This document shows positions 49,422 to 57,949 of a stretch of 64,000 bases of DNA, in pieces. The position numbers and the translations under genes are program-made. The DNA lies in contig CAWAHD010000001.1 of NCBI GenBank assembly GCA_963781785.1, positions 1,178,001 through 1,242,000 of the forward strand. Direction: 5' to 3'. The notes below the pieces were generated by a model that was not told where the DNA came from, made no database searches, and worked only from the letters and a program-made list of their open reading frames with translations. The DNA comes from CAWAHD01 sp963781785. Lineage in GTDB: Bacteria > Planctomycetota > Planctomycetia > Isosphaerales > Isosphaeraceae. The stretch's first letter is position 1; the number at the start of each line of letters is the position of its first letter.

Positions 49422-51914
49422 ATGAAGTTCTCTGGCCGCGTCAGGTGTCCGCTGTTCGCCCTTCTCGTGTGCTCCGCGGTCGTGACGTCGTCATTCGCGT
49501 CAGACGCCAGGGCGGTACGGCCCGTTCCTGTCACCGCGAACCGCGTGACGATCGACGACGCGTTCTGGTCTCCGAAGTTGAAGACCTGGCGGGCGGTGAC
49601 GATCAAAGACTGTCTGGACAAGTTCGACAGGGACGGCGCGTTCAGGAATTTCGACCACGTCGCCCGCGATGAGCTCAACGCCCCGCACGGCGGCCCGCCG
49701 TGGTACGACGGGCTGATCTACGAAGTCATTCGCGGCGCGGCCGACCTGATGGCGCAAGAGCCCGATCCCGCGCTCGAGGCGCGGTTGGGCGGCTACATCG
49801 ACAGGATTTGCGCCGCGGCGGCGCGTGACGCCGACGGCTACATCAATACCTATACGCAAATGCGCGAACCCGGCCACCGCTGGGGCCAGCATGGAGGCAA
49901 CGACCGCGCGCAGCACGACCTGTACAACATCGGCTGTCTCGTCGAGGCCGGTATCCACTACTACGGCGCCACGGGCAAGACGAAGTTGCTCGCCACGGCC
50001 GTGCGGGCGGCGAACGGCATGGTGTCGGTGATGGGGCCTCCGCCGCGGAAGAACATCATCCCCGGGCACGCGCTGAGTGAGGAATCATTCGTCCGCCTTT
50101 ACGAATTGTTCAGGGAGTGTCCCGAGCTCAAGAGAGACCTGGGCGTGCGGGTCGACGAGAGGGGCTACCTCGACCTCGCGCGCTTTTGGATCGATGCTCG
50201 AGGCCACCATGAGGGCCGGCAAAACTTCGGCGAATACGGCCAGGACCACCTGCCGGTGCTAGAGCAAGCGACCATCGAAGGGCACGCCGTGCGAGCCACG
50301 CTTCTCGCCGCAGGCGTCGCGGCGTTCGGTGTTGCGGGCGAGCAGCCCCAATACATCGAAGCGGCCGATCGCCTCTGGCGGAACATGGTCACCCGCCGCC
50401 TTTACATCACCGGTGGCGTCGGCGCAATCGCGCGAGACGAGAGGTTCGGCGGCGACTTCTTTCTACCGAACGACGGTTACCTCGAAACCTGCGCCGCCGT
50501 CGCGTGTGGATTCCTCGACCACAACCTGTTCCTCGCCACGGCCGACGCCGCGAAGATCGACGAGTTGGAACGCTCGCTCTACAATGGCGCGCTCGCCGGC
50601 GTCTCGTTGAAAGGCGACGCTTACTTCTACGAAAACCCACTGAACGCCGGAAGGAATCGCGCGCGATGGTCCTGGCACGCTTGCCCGTGCTGCCCGCCGA
50701 TGTTCCTGAAGCTCATGGGGGCACTGCCGGGGTACATCTACGCGACGGACTCGGGCGGTCTGTACGTCAACCTCTTCATCGGGTCGGGCGCACAGATCCG
50801 GCTTGAAGGCGAGAAGGGCAAGCGGCTCTCCCTCACCCAGACGACGAATTACCCGTGGGATGGCGACGTTCGGTTGGCCGTCGATCCCGAACGGCCTGCA
50901 ACCTTCGACGTCCGAGTCCGAGTCCCAGCCTGGTGTCGAGGCGGCGTGATGAACGGTGGCCTTTACACGATGCCGAAGGTAGGGCCGGGCGCGTTCCGCA
51001 TCTCCATCAACGGCGAGCCCGTCGCCTCGCCGACGATCGTCCGCGGATATGCGGTGCTCCGCCGCCAGTGGCGCGGGGGGGACAAGGTCCACATACGCAT
51101 GGCGATGCCTGCGCAGTTCGTGAGGGCCGACGACCGCGTCGACAGCGACCGCGGTCGTGCTGCCCTCATGCGTGGGCCGATCTTGTATTGCCTCGAGTCC
51201 CATGACAATCGAGGTCGAGTGCGAGACGTATGGCTCCCGGAGCGCGGGTCGATCACCTCCGACTGGCGTCCCGAGGTTCTCGGCGGCGTGACAATCCTCC
51301 GCGCCGCGGCTGAGCGACTGCCGCTCGGAGATGGAAAGCCGTTCCAGACCGAAGTTGTGGCGATCCCGTACTACGCGAACGCCAATCGCGGCCCGGCGGA
51401 GATGATCGTCTGGGTGCCGACGACCCCGGCCGGCGCCACGCGCCCGACGATCGCATCGCTTTCCACTCCGACAGCCTCTCACTGCTTCGTCAACGACACC
51501 GTGGCTGCGATGAACGACGGCGTCGCGCCCAAGAATTCGTCGGACGAGACCCGCAAGAGGTTCACCTGGTGGGACCGGCGGGGAACAGACGAGTGGGTAC
51601 AGTACGACTTCGGCCAGCCGCGCCGGGTCGGCGGCATGAGCGTCTACTGGTGGGACGACTTTCGACTCGGACGCCACTGCGCCGCGCCGATGAGCTGGCG
51701 GCTGGTCTTCCGCAAGCCGGACGGCACTTGGGAGCATGTCCGAGCGCACGACAAATTCGGCACCGAGCTCGATACCGCCAATACGGTCGAGTTCGAGCCC
51801 GTCGAGACGACGGCACTTCGCATCGAGGTGAAGCTCCGGCCCAACCTATCGGCCGGTATCCTCCAATGGCAAGTGTTCCCGGCCGCGACTGCACCGAGGC
51901 CGGGTATGCCCTAG
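49422..51914 (+). CDS. GH127 family glycoside hydrolase (beta-L-arabinofuranosidase-like)
   Basis: 830 residues with a signal peptide (CPLFALLVCSAVVTSSFASD) followed by VTIDDAFWSPKLKTWRAVTI. The alpha/alpha barrel includes GGNDRAQHDLYNIGCLVEAG and RLYITGGVGAIARDERFGGD. The metal-binding, Cys-nucleophile region is DGYLETCAAVACGF plus WHACPCCPP, matching the Glu-Cys-Cys-Cys set of GH127 enzymes, in which a zinc-bound Cys is the nucleophile. The C-terminal 150 residues form a discoidin-like beta domain (RFTWWDRRGTDEWVQYDFGQ). It would release L-arabinose from plant polymers outside the cytoplasm. ATG 49422 is chosen for the signal peptide. Confidence 0.85.
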   Translation: MKFSGRVRCPLFALLVCSAVVTSSFASDARAVRPVPVTANRVTIDDAFWSPKLKTWRAVTIKDCLDKFDRDGAFRNFDHVARDELNAPHGGPPWYDGLIYEVIRGAADLMAQEPDPALEARLGGYIDRICAAAARDADGYINTYTQMREPGHRWGQHGGNDRAQHDLYNIGCLVEAGIHYYGATGKTKLLATAVRAANGMVSVMGPPPRKNIIPGHALSEESFVRLYELFRECPELKRDLGVRVDERGYLDLARFWIDARGHHEGRQNFGEYGQDHLPVLEQATIEGHAVRATLLAAGVAAFGVAGEQPQYIEAADRLWRNMVTRRLYITGGVGAIARDERFGGDFFLPNDGYLETCAAVACGFLDHNLFLATADAAKIDELERSLYNGALAGVSLKGDAYFYENPLNAGRNRARWSWHACPCCPPMFLKLMGALPGYIYATDSGGLYVNLFIGSGAQIRLEGEKGKRLSLTQTTNYPWDGDVRLAVDPERPATFDVRVRVPAWCRGGVMNGGLYTMPKVGPGAFRISINGEPVASPTIVRGYAVLRRQWRGGDKVHIRMAMPAQFVRADDRVDSDRGRAALMRGPILYCLESHDNRGRVRDVWLPERGSITSDWRPEVLGGVTILRAAAERLPLGDGKPFQTEVVAIPYYANANRGPAEMIVWVPTTPAGATRPTIASLSTPTASHCFVNDTVAAMNDGVAPKNSSDETRKRFTWWDRRGTDEWVQYDFGQPRRVGGMSVYWWDDFRLGRHCAAPMSWRLVFRKPDGTWEHVRAHDKFGTELDTANTVEFEPVETTALRIEVKLRPNLSAGILQWQVFPAATAPRPGMP

Positions 51915-52447
51915 CGCGCATGCCTGCCGGCATAGACCGTGGCAGTGCGGCTGCCGCGATCGGGCTGCTCGTCATCGAGCGGCAGTTCCTCAATCAGCTC
52001 GGTGTCCGATGCCGTATGGAAGGAGACGACGGCCCAGCGGACATCTCCCATCACCGGCCGATGCCAGACATTGGTCGGAATCGACAGCCACCGGTTTTCC
52101 AGCGGCTGGCCCGCTTCACTCTGCAACAGGTGAGAAACCCAGCGCTCACCGTCCCACGTCCGCATGTCGGCGCAACCCTGGTACGACATCACGCGCTGGA
52201 TGCTGTTGGGGTGCCGCTCGGCGCCCGACGAACAGCCTTCCCGCAAAACGAACACCCAACTGGAAGCGATGCCGCCCGGTAGACGATCGTAGATAACAAG
52301 CGGCACGCTGCGCCATGCCAGCCGTGCGGCGGGATCGCGATTCAGGACGGCGTCGATTTCCGCCGTCAGGGCGGACAGGAACACCGCCGCCCGTGGCGCG
52401 CCGATCTCGCGGTCCAGTAATTCGAGAATCTCTCGTTCGGAATTCAA
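51911..52447 (-). CDS. Conserved hypothetical protein, cupin-like
   Basis: 178 residues: MNSEREILELLDREIGAPRA, then LPGGIASSWVFVLREGCSSG, then NRWLSIPTNVWHRPVMGDVR and WAVVSFHTASDTELIEELPL. The order ERHPNSIQR..HRP..WAVVSFHT suggests a small cupin barrel with His ligands. Function unknown. Convergent with the GH127 gene and overlapping its stop by 4 bp. Confidence 0.55.
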   Translation of the reverse strand: MNSEREILELLDREIGAPRAAVFLSALTAEIDAVLNRDPAARLAWRSVPLVIYDRLPGGIASSWVFVLREGCSSGAERHPNSIQRVMSYQGCADMRTWDGERWVSHLLQSEAGQPLENRWLSIPTNVWHRPVMGDVRWAVVSFHTASDTELIEELPLDDEQPDRGSRTATVYAGRHAR

Positions 52448-53682
52448 CCGTGCCCTCCGAGTCGAAGTGCTGTTTCTCCGTCCGGGCTCAAATTAGCAAG
52501 GGCGGGAAGAAAAAGACAGCCACCAGCTCAATGCATGGCGTAGAAGGGATGTCCGCGCGGCTCGAGGAACGGCGTGCACATCGGCTTCGGTTGCGTTGCC
52601 GCGTTTCGGCATTGCATCCGGCGGGGCTTTGGTGGTACGTTAGCGCGTGGAAGGTAGCGTCTCGACATTTCCTGTCCAGGATTGGTCATGGCCACCGTCG
52701 TCTGCCGGCTGCACCGAAATGGGGTTATCCTCGCGACGATCGTGGGATCGGTGCTGATAACGGCCGATGCGTCTGCCCACAAGATGAGCTGCAATCGCAG
52801 CTCTGACGTGGCTCGCGGGATCAAAGACGGAGTCGCCGGAGCGGCGTTGCCCCAAAGACTGGCCCTCGACACGGGCCGGCTCGATGCGGGTCTTCGACTG
52901 GCTGAATCCCTAGCAAAGCGACCGTGGTACGGGTCAAGCACAAAACCCTTGACGAAGCCTCGCGTTTTCGACGGGTGCCCGGCGCCTCAAGTGTGCGTGG
53001 GAGCGCACGCGAGGTTCCCCGTTCACGTCGGGGCCGGCCGCCTCGATCACGGCGGTCGATTGGACGGCGCTCCAACACTGCGGCACGGCAAGCGTCAACG
53101 CATGGGTTTCGACGACGAATATCTGGAAGATCGCAAGGACGGAGACGACGACACCGACCTGCCCGTGCGAGCCTGGTTCCGCGACACCCGTCTCCAGATC
53201 GATGCGATCGTGCCGGCTAGCGACTGCCGATTCACGTTCAATGACACCCCTTCCTCACCTCCGCCCTCGTTCCAGCCGCTCCGTTGCTGACACGACTCGT
53301 CGACCGACCAGAGTGCGCTCGGGAGTGACTGGTTCTCGTGCGCCATTGATGCGCGTCCGAGACGCGCCGCGCGGGTTTCTTCACCCGTCGTGCCGGCGCA
53401 GCATTTGACCGGCGTGAAGTCTCCGTTCACTCCGGGGCACTTGTTCTCGGTTGAGCTGTATCTCGGCGCCAATCCATCAATCGTCGTAGATATACCGTTT
53501 TGACGGCGGCGCGAATGCGCGCGGGCGCCAGTTGCGCCCGCTGACCGCGCACGGGCGAGCACGTGCCAAAGCCTTCCGATGGATGCCGACCAGAGAGTTG
53601 AATTCCTGGCAAGAGCGTCCCGTCCCGCCTCGCCCGCACCTGATCGATCTCACAAGAAGACCTGGAAAGGCAGAGCAAAGTG
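52448..53682. other. 1.2-kb region without a supportable gene
   Basis: Open frames exist (for example 52682-53290 plus, starting ATVVCRLHRNGVILATIVGS with a signal-like stretch) but their composition is not protein-like and no family is evident. No tRNA, repeat or terminator was recognised. It may be decayed sequence. Confidence 0.35.
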
Positions 53683-55377
53683 ATGAATACACCAGTGTCG
53701 GCGCCAACCGGCGAGCTCCCCGATTCCGCCGTGGACCACGAGGTGGACCACGAGATGGAACGGGCGGCGGCTGCGCGGCTCAAAATGGGTTGGGGGCAGA
53801 GGGCGGTCGTCGCGCTTCTCTTGACGGTCGTGCTCGTCCCGCCGCTGGCGGGGTTTTACAGCTACTTCTCGGGCGTCCCTCTGCGTCTGCTTGCGGCCAA
53901 GAAGGACGGCGGCGAGGCCACCGAGTCTGCCGCCGCACCCAGCATCTCGCTGGTCAGAGGCCAGGCTCATACGCTGGAGGTCTCCGAGGAGGTCGCCGCC
54001 ACGCTCGGAATCAAGAAGGGTGATCGCGACTCGATCGCGATCGCCAAGCCGCCAGTCACAATGCGGCCGCTCGTGCTTCCCGGGTCCACGCGGCTGGACC
54101 CCACTCGCCTGGACCGCATCCGCGCCCGGTTCGCTCCGGCCAGAGTGATCGAGATCGCCCGGGTCCGGGATTTCCCCCGCGTGGGCGGGGGAACACAATT
54201 CCGCGAACTGCGGCCGGGCGACCGGGTCTCCAAGGGCGAACTCCTGGGAGTCTTCTACAGTGTGGACGTCGAGTCCAAGAAGCACGACCTTCTCGATGCC
54301 CTCGTGCAGCTTGAGCTCGACCAGAAGATTCTCGACGCGGCCGAGAAGCACACAGAAGCGGTTCCGCCGGTCTTCATGATCACGTACGAACGCGCCGTCC
54401 AGGGAGACCGCAACGCGATCAATCGGGCCCTCGACAACTTGAAGCTATGGGACATCCCCCAGGACGAGATCGACGCTCTGCACACCGAAGCCCAGAAGAT
54501 CTGCGCCAACAAGAACGCGTGGCTCAAGACCCCGGAGGGCCGATGGGTCAACCGCGAGAAGCTGGCCCAGGGCAGTGCGCTCAATCCCGGCAAGGAACAA
54601 GAAAACCCATGGGGACGGGTGACGTTGCGCGCGGACTTCGACGGCGTTGTCGTCGAACGCAATGTTCACAAAGGCGAGATGGTGGTGGACAACACGGTCA
54701 ACTTGTTTCAGATCGCGGACGTCAGCCGGCTTCAGGTCGTTGTCAATTGCCCGGAAGATGATTTGCCCAAGTTGGAGGCGCTGGGGCCGAGCGACCGGAA
54801 GTGGACCATCCAGACCGTCGGTGCGGCAGCGTCGGGCGGACTTCCCGGGACGATCGACGTGATCGGCTGGTTGATCGACCCCAATCAGCACACGGCCGTC
54901 ATCACGGGGTATGTTCCGAACCCCGGCGAGCGGATCAGAGGGGGGCAGTACTGCACGGCCACCGTGAACATCCCTCCGCCGGACGACGTGGTCGAGATTC
55001 CGGTGGATGCGCTGGTCGATGACGGCAAGCAGAGTTTGGTGTTCGTGCAGCCCGATGCGTCCAAGCGCCAGTTTGCGATGCGCCGCGTCCAGGTCACGCA
55101 TCGATTCGAGCGCACGGTATTTGTCCGGAGAACGCCGATCCCCAAGGAAGAGCAACTGACGGCCGCCGAGGCGGACGAGGGCCTCTTGCCCAAGGAGCCC
55201 CTCCGGCCGGGCGACCGCGTTCTCGAGGCCGGGGCGGTGGAGCTCAAACGGATTGCGATCGACCTCGAATCGCGCCCAGAAGAGCAACCAGCCGATCACG
55301 CCGCGCAGGCGCAGGCGCGATCGGCATTGGGTGCTGAGTTGCCGCGGGAGCAGAAGCTGAAAGCCCGCACCGGTTGA
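53683..55377 (+). CDS. RND efflux periplasmic adaptor (CusB-type)
   Basis: 564 residues: one N-terminal membrane helix (AVVALLLTVVLVPPLAGFYS), then barrel and lipoyl-like parts (RVIEIARVRDFPRVGGGTQF, RVTLRADFDGVVVERNVHKG) split by a long helical hairpin. A membrane-proximal domain follows (GEMVVDNTVNLFQIADVSRL). This is the layout of membrane-fusion proteins for heavy-metal RND pumps. It links the pump at 55416 with the outer-membrane factor at 61846. Tandem GTG-ATG at 53680-53685; the ATG is chosen. Confidence 0.88.
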   Translation: MNTPVSAPTGELPDSAVDHEVDHEMERAAAARLKMGWGQRAVVALLLTVVLVPPLAGFYSYFSGVPLRLLAAKKDGGEATESAAAPSISLVRGQAHTLEVSEEVAATLGIKKGDRDSIAIAKPPVTMRPLVLPGSTRLDPTRLDRIRARFAPARVIEIARVRDFPRVGGGTQFRELRPGDRVSKGELLGVFYSVDVESKKHDLLDALVQLELDQKILDAAEKHTEAVPPVFMITYERAVQGDRNAINRALDNLKLWDIPQDEIDALHTEAQKICANKNAWLKTPEGRWVNREKLAQGSALNPGKEQENPWGRVTLRADFDGVVVERNVHKGEMVVDNTVNLFQIADVSRLQVVVNCPEDDLPKLEALGPSDRKWTIQTVGAAASGGLPGTIDVIGWLIDPNQHTAVITGYVPNPGERIRGGQYCTATVNIPPPDDVVEIPVDALVDDGKQSLVFVQPDASKRQFAMRRVQVTHRFERTVFVRRTPIPKEEQLTAAEADEGLLPKEPLRPGDRVLEAGAVELKRIAIDLESRPEEQPADHAAQAQARSALGAELPREQKLKARTG

Positions 55378-56052
55378 GTGCAAGAGGCTGATGTTCGCTT
55401 GTTCGAGAGACTGCCATGGTTCGCAAGGTCATCGCGTGGGCGCTTGAAAACCCGATCGCCGTCATCCTGGGGGCCTTCTTCCTGGCGATGGTCGGCGTGT
55501 ATTCGTTCTGGCACGTCAACGTCGAGGCGTACCCCGACCCGGCGCCGGCAATCGTTGAAGTGCTTGCGCTGTTCCCCGGCGCCTCCGCCGAGGAGGTCGA
55601 GCGGCAGGTCACCGTCCCTCTCGAGGTGACGTTTTCCGCCATGCCGGGCCTCAAGAAGATCAACAGCAAGTCGCTCTTCGGCCTCTCCGACCTGAAGATG
55701 ACCTGGGAGTACGGCAGCGAATACAACTACTACACGGCCCGGCAGGAGGTGATCAACCGGATCGCGACCATGTCGCAGCCGCTGCCCCCCAACGTGACCC
55801 CGGTGATTTCGCCGGAGTCTCCCACGGGCGAGATCTTCCGCTATATCTTGAAAGTGCCCAAGGATGCTTCAGGAAAAGATATTTACACGCTAAACGATGT
55901 CAAGGCGCTGCAGGACTGGGTGCTGGAGCGCGAGCTGCGGAGGGTGCGGCGGGTCGTGGACCTGACCAGCTTCGGCGGCACGGTGCGGCGCTACGAGGTG
56001 CAGCCCGACCCGGACCGCCTGCGCCGCTACGGCATCACGCTGCCGCAGCTAG

Positions 56053-57949
56053 TCCCAAACCAAGCGTGATTTTAGTTTGCCCCAGCTTTTTGTTCAGAAA
56101 GAACTCGAAAACCTCCCGTGTTTTTGGAATAATGTAGGTGAGAACACGTCCTCACTATTCCAAGACAAGGAGGCTTTCGAGTGAGTGCTACTCTCCGAAA
56201 AAAGCGCGAGGCTCGCAATAAGAGAATCTTCCAGGAACGGCGACGACGAATTAAGAAGCGACTCGCCAATGTGCCTGGACCCGAGCGGCTTGTACCGATG
56301 ATGACCGCGACCAATATCCAATACGAACTGGCCGATCGCGTGCAGGGGCTCAGCGCCGGCGGCATCGGCGCCATCCTTCTCTTGGCTCAAAAGATCGACC
56401 TGATCAACGAGATTGACCGCAACCTCCATCTGCTCAAGGTGCATCTTCCCTACCACGAATCCGACCACGTTCTGAACGTTGCCTTCAATTCCTGCGCCGG
56501 CGGCCACCGCATCGAGCACATCGAGCTGCGACGCAACGACGAAGTCTATCTCAACGCCTTGGGAGCCGAGCGCATCCCCGACCCCACCACTGCCGGGGAC
56601 TTCTGCCGCCGCTTCCGTGAGTCCGATGTCATGACCTTGATGGACGCCATTAATCAAGCCCGCCTGCGAGTCTGGGCCCAGCAGCCACCTGCGTTCTTCG
56701 AGGAAGCGACCCTGGATGCCGATGGCACCATCGTGCCGACCGATGCCGAGTGTAAGCAAGGGGCAGACTTTGCCTACGACGGTCAGTACGGTTACCATCC
56801 GCTCTTGATCTCGCTGGCCAATACCGCCGAACCACTGTTCCTGTTCAATCGCAGTGGCAACCGCCCCTCGCAGGAACGGGCCGACGTGTTTTTGGACAAG
56901 GCTGTCACGCTTTGCCTTCAGGCTGGCTTCCGCAAGATCCTGCTGCGGGGAGACACCAAATTCGCTCAGACCAAGCATCTGGATCGCTGGGACGCCACGG
57001 GCAATATCCGCTTCATCTTCGGGTTCGAGGCCCGCGACTCCCTCAAGGCCAGAGCCGACGAGCTCCCAGCCGACGCGTACAGCTTTCTGGAACGATCGCC
57101 ACGGTACCAGATCAAGACTGCTCCCCGCGAAAGGCCCGAGCGGGTCAAACCGGAGATTGTCCGGGAGCGAGGCTACGAGACGATTCACCTGCTCGAGGAG
57201 ATGGTTGCAGAGTTCGACTACCAGCCGGTCGCCTGCAAGAACAGCTATCGCATGATCGTCGTCCGCAAGCGGGTGGGAGTCGACGAGGGACAGATGCGGC
57301 TGTTCGAGGAATACCGCTACTTCTTTTACATTACCAATGACCGCAAGATGACGGCCGAAGAGGTTGTGTTCTCGGCCAACGATCGCTGCGACCAGGAAAA
57401 CTTGATCGCCCAGCTCAAGAATGGGGTGCATGCGTTGACGGCGCCGGTGGACAACCTGGTGAGCAACTGGGCGTACATGGTGATGGGGTCGTTGGCGTGG
57501 AGCCTGAAGGCCTGGAGCGCCCTGCTGGTGCCGGTATCGCCTCGGCACCAGGCGAAACACGAGACGGAGAAACGAACGTTGTTGAGGATGGAGTTCGCGA
57601 CCTTCTGCGCGGCTTTCATCCAAATGCCGTGTCAGATCGTACGGAGCGGACGACGGTTGATTTACCGATTGCTGTCGTGGAACCCGTGGCAAGGGGTGTT
57701 CCTCCGGCTGGTGGAGCGGCTGCACAGTTGCTGGTTGTGCTGAGGCGATTGAGGTTTGAAGTCGGGGTCCGGATGCCCCGATCCGTTTGGGCCGCCGAGT
57801 AGAGAAAGGGGAGGGACACATGAGGTAGACAAGCTGCGGGTGAGAAACGGGAGCCACGCCTCCCGAATGTAGAAGGTACGTCTCTTACTAAAGAATATAA
57901 TAGAATGATTTGTAATATTGTTGATTAATATATTACGCTTGTTTTGGGG
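56053..57949 (+). mobile_element. IS1380-family insertion sequence (1.9 kb)
   Basis: The inverted ends are tcccaaaccaagcgtgat (left) and, reverse-complemented, ccccaaaacaagcgtaat (right). The insertion is flanked by a CTAG target duplication (56049-56052 and 57950-57953). It contains one transposase gene and an AT-rich 3' end unlike the host DNA. It disrupts the RND pump gene precisely. Confidence 0.88.
56181..57743 (+). CDS. IS1380-family transposase
   Basis: 520 residues from GTG 56181: SATLRKKREARNKRIFQERR, then EEATLDADGTIVPTDAECKQ (first acidic residue of the DDE set), then FRKILLRGDTKFAQTKHLDR (second) and DRCDQENLIAQLKNGVHALT (Glu with the C-terminal helix). LDADGT, RGDTKF and CDQENLIAQLKNG are standard for IS1380 transposases. 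It appears intact and could be active. Confidence 0.92.
   Translation: MSATLRKKREARNKRIFQERRRRIKKRLANVPGPERLVPMMTATNIQYELADRVQGLSAGGIGAILLLAQKIDLINEIDRNLHLLKVHLPYHESDHVLNVAFNSCAGGHRIEHIELRRNDEVYLNALGAERIPDPTTAGDFCRRFRESDVMTLMDAINQARLRVWAQQPPAFFEEATLDADGTIVPTDAECKQGADFAYDGQYGYHPLLISLANTAEPLFLFNRSGNRPSQERADVFLDKAVTLCLQAGFRKILLRGDTKFAQTKHLDRWDATGNIRFIFGFEARDSLKARADELPADAYSFLERSPRYQIKTAPRERPERVKPEIVRERGYETIHLLEEMVAEFDYQPVACKNSYRMIVVRKRVGVDEGQMRLFEEYRYFFYITNDRKMTAEEVVFSANDRCDQENLIAQLKNGVHALTAPVDNLVSNWAYMVMGSLAWSLKAWSALLVPVSPRHQAKHETEKRTLLRMEFATFCAAFIQMPCQIVRSGRRLIYRLLSWNPWQGVFLRLVERLHSCWLC

Noticed and set aside
52682..53290. 202-codon plus-strand frame with signal-like start
   Set aside because: Composition after the first 30 codons is not protein-like, and other frames are equally open in this GC-rich DNA.
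56094..57857. 587-codon minus-strand frame opposite the transposase
   Set aside because: The plus-strand IS1380 transposase explains the region fully.
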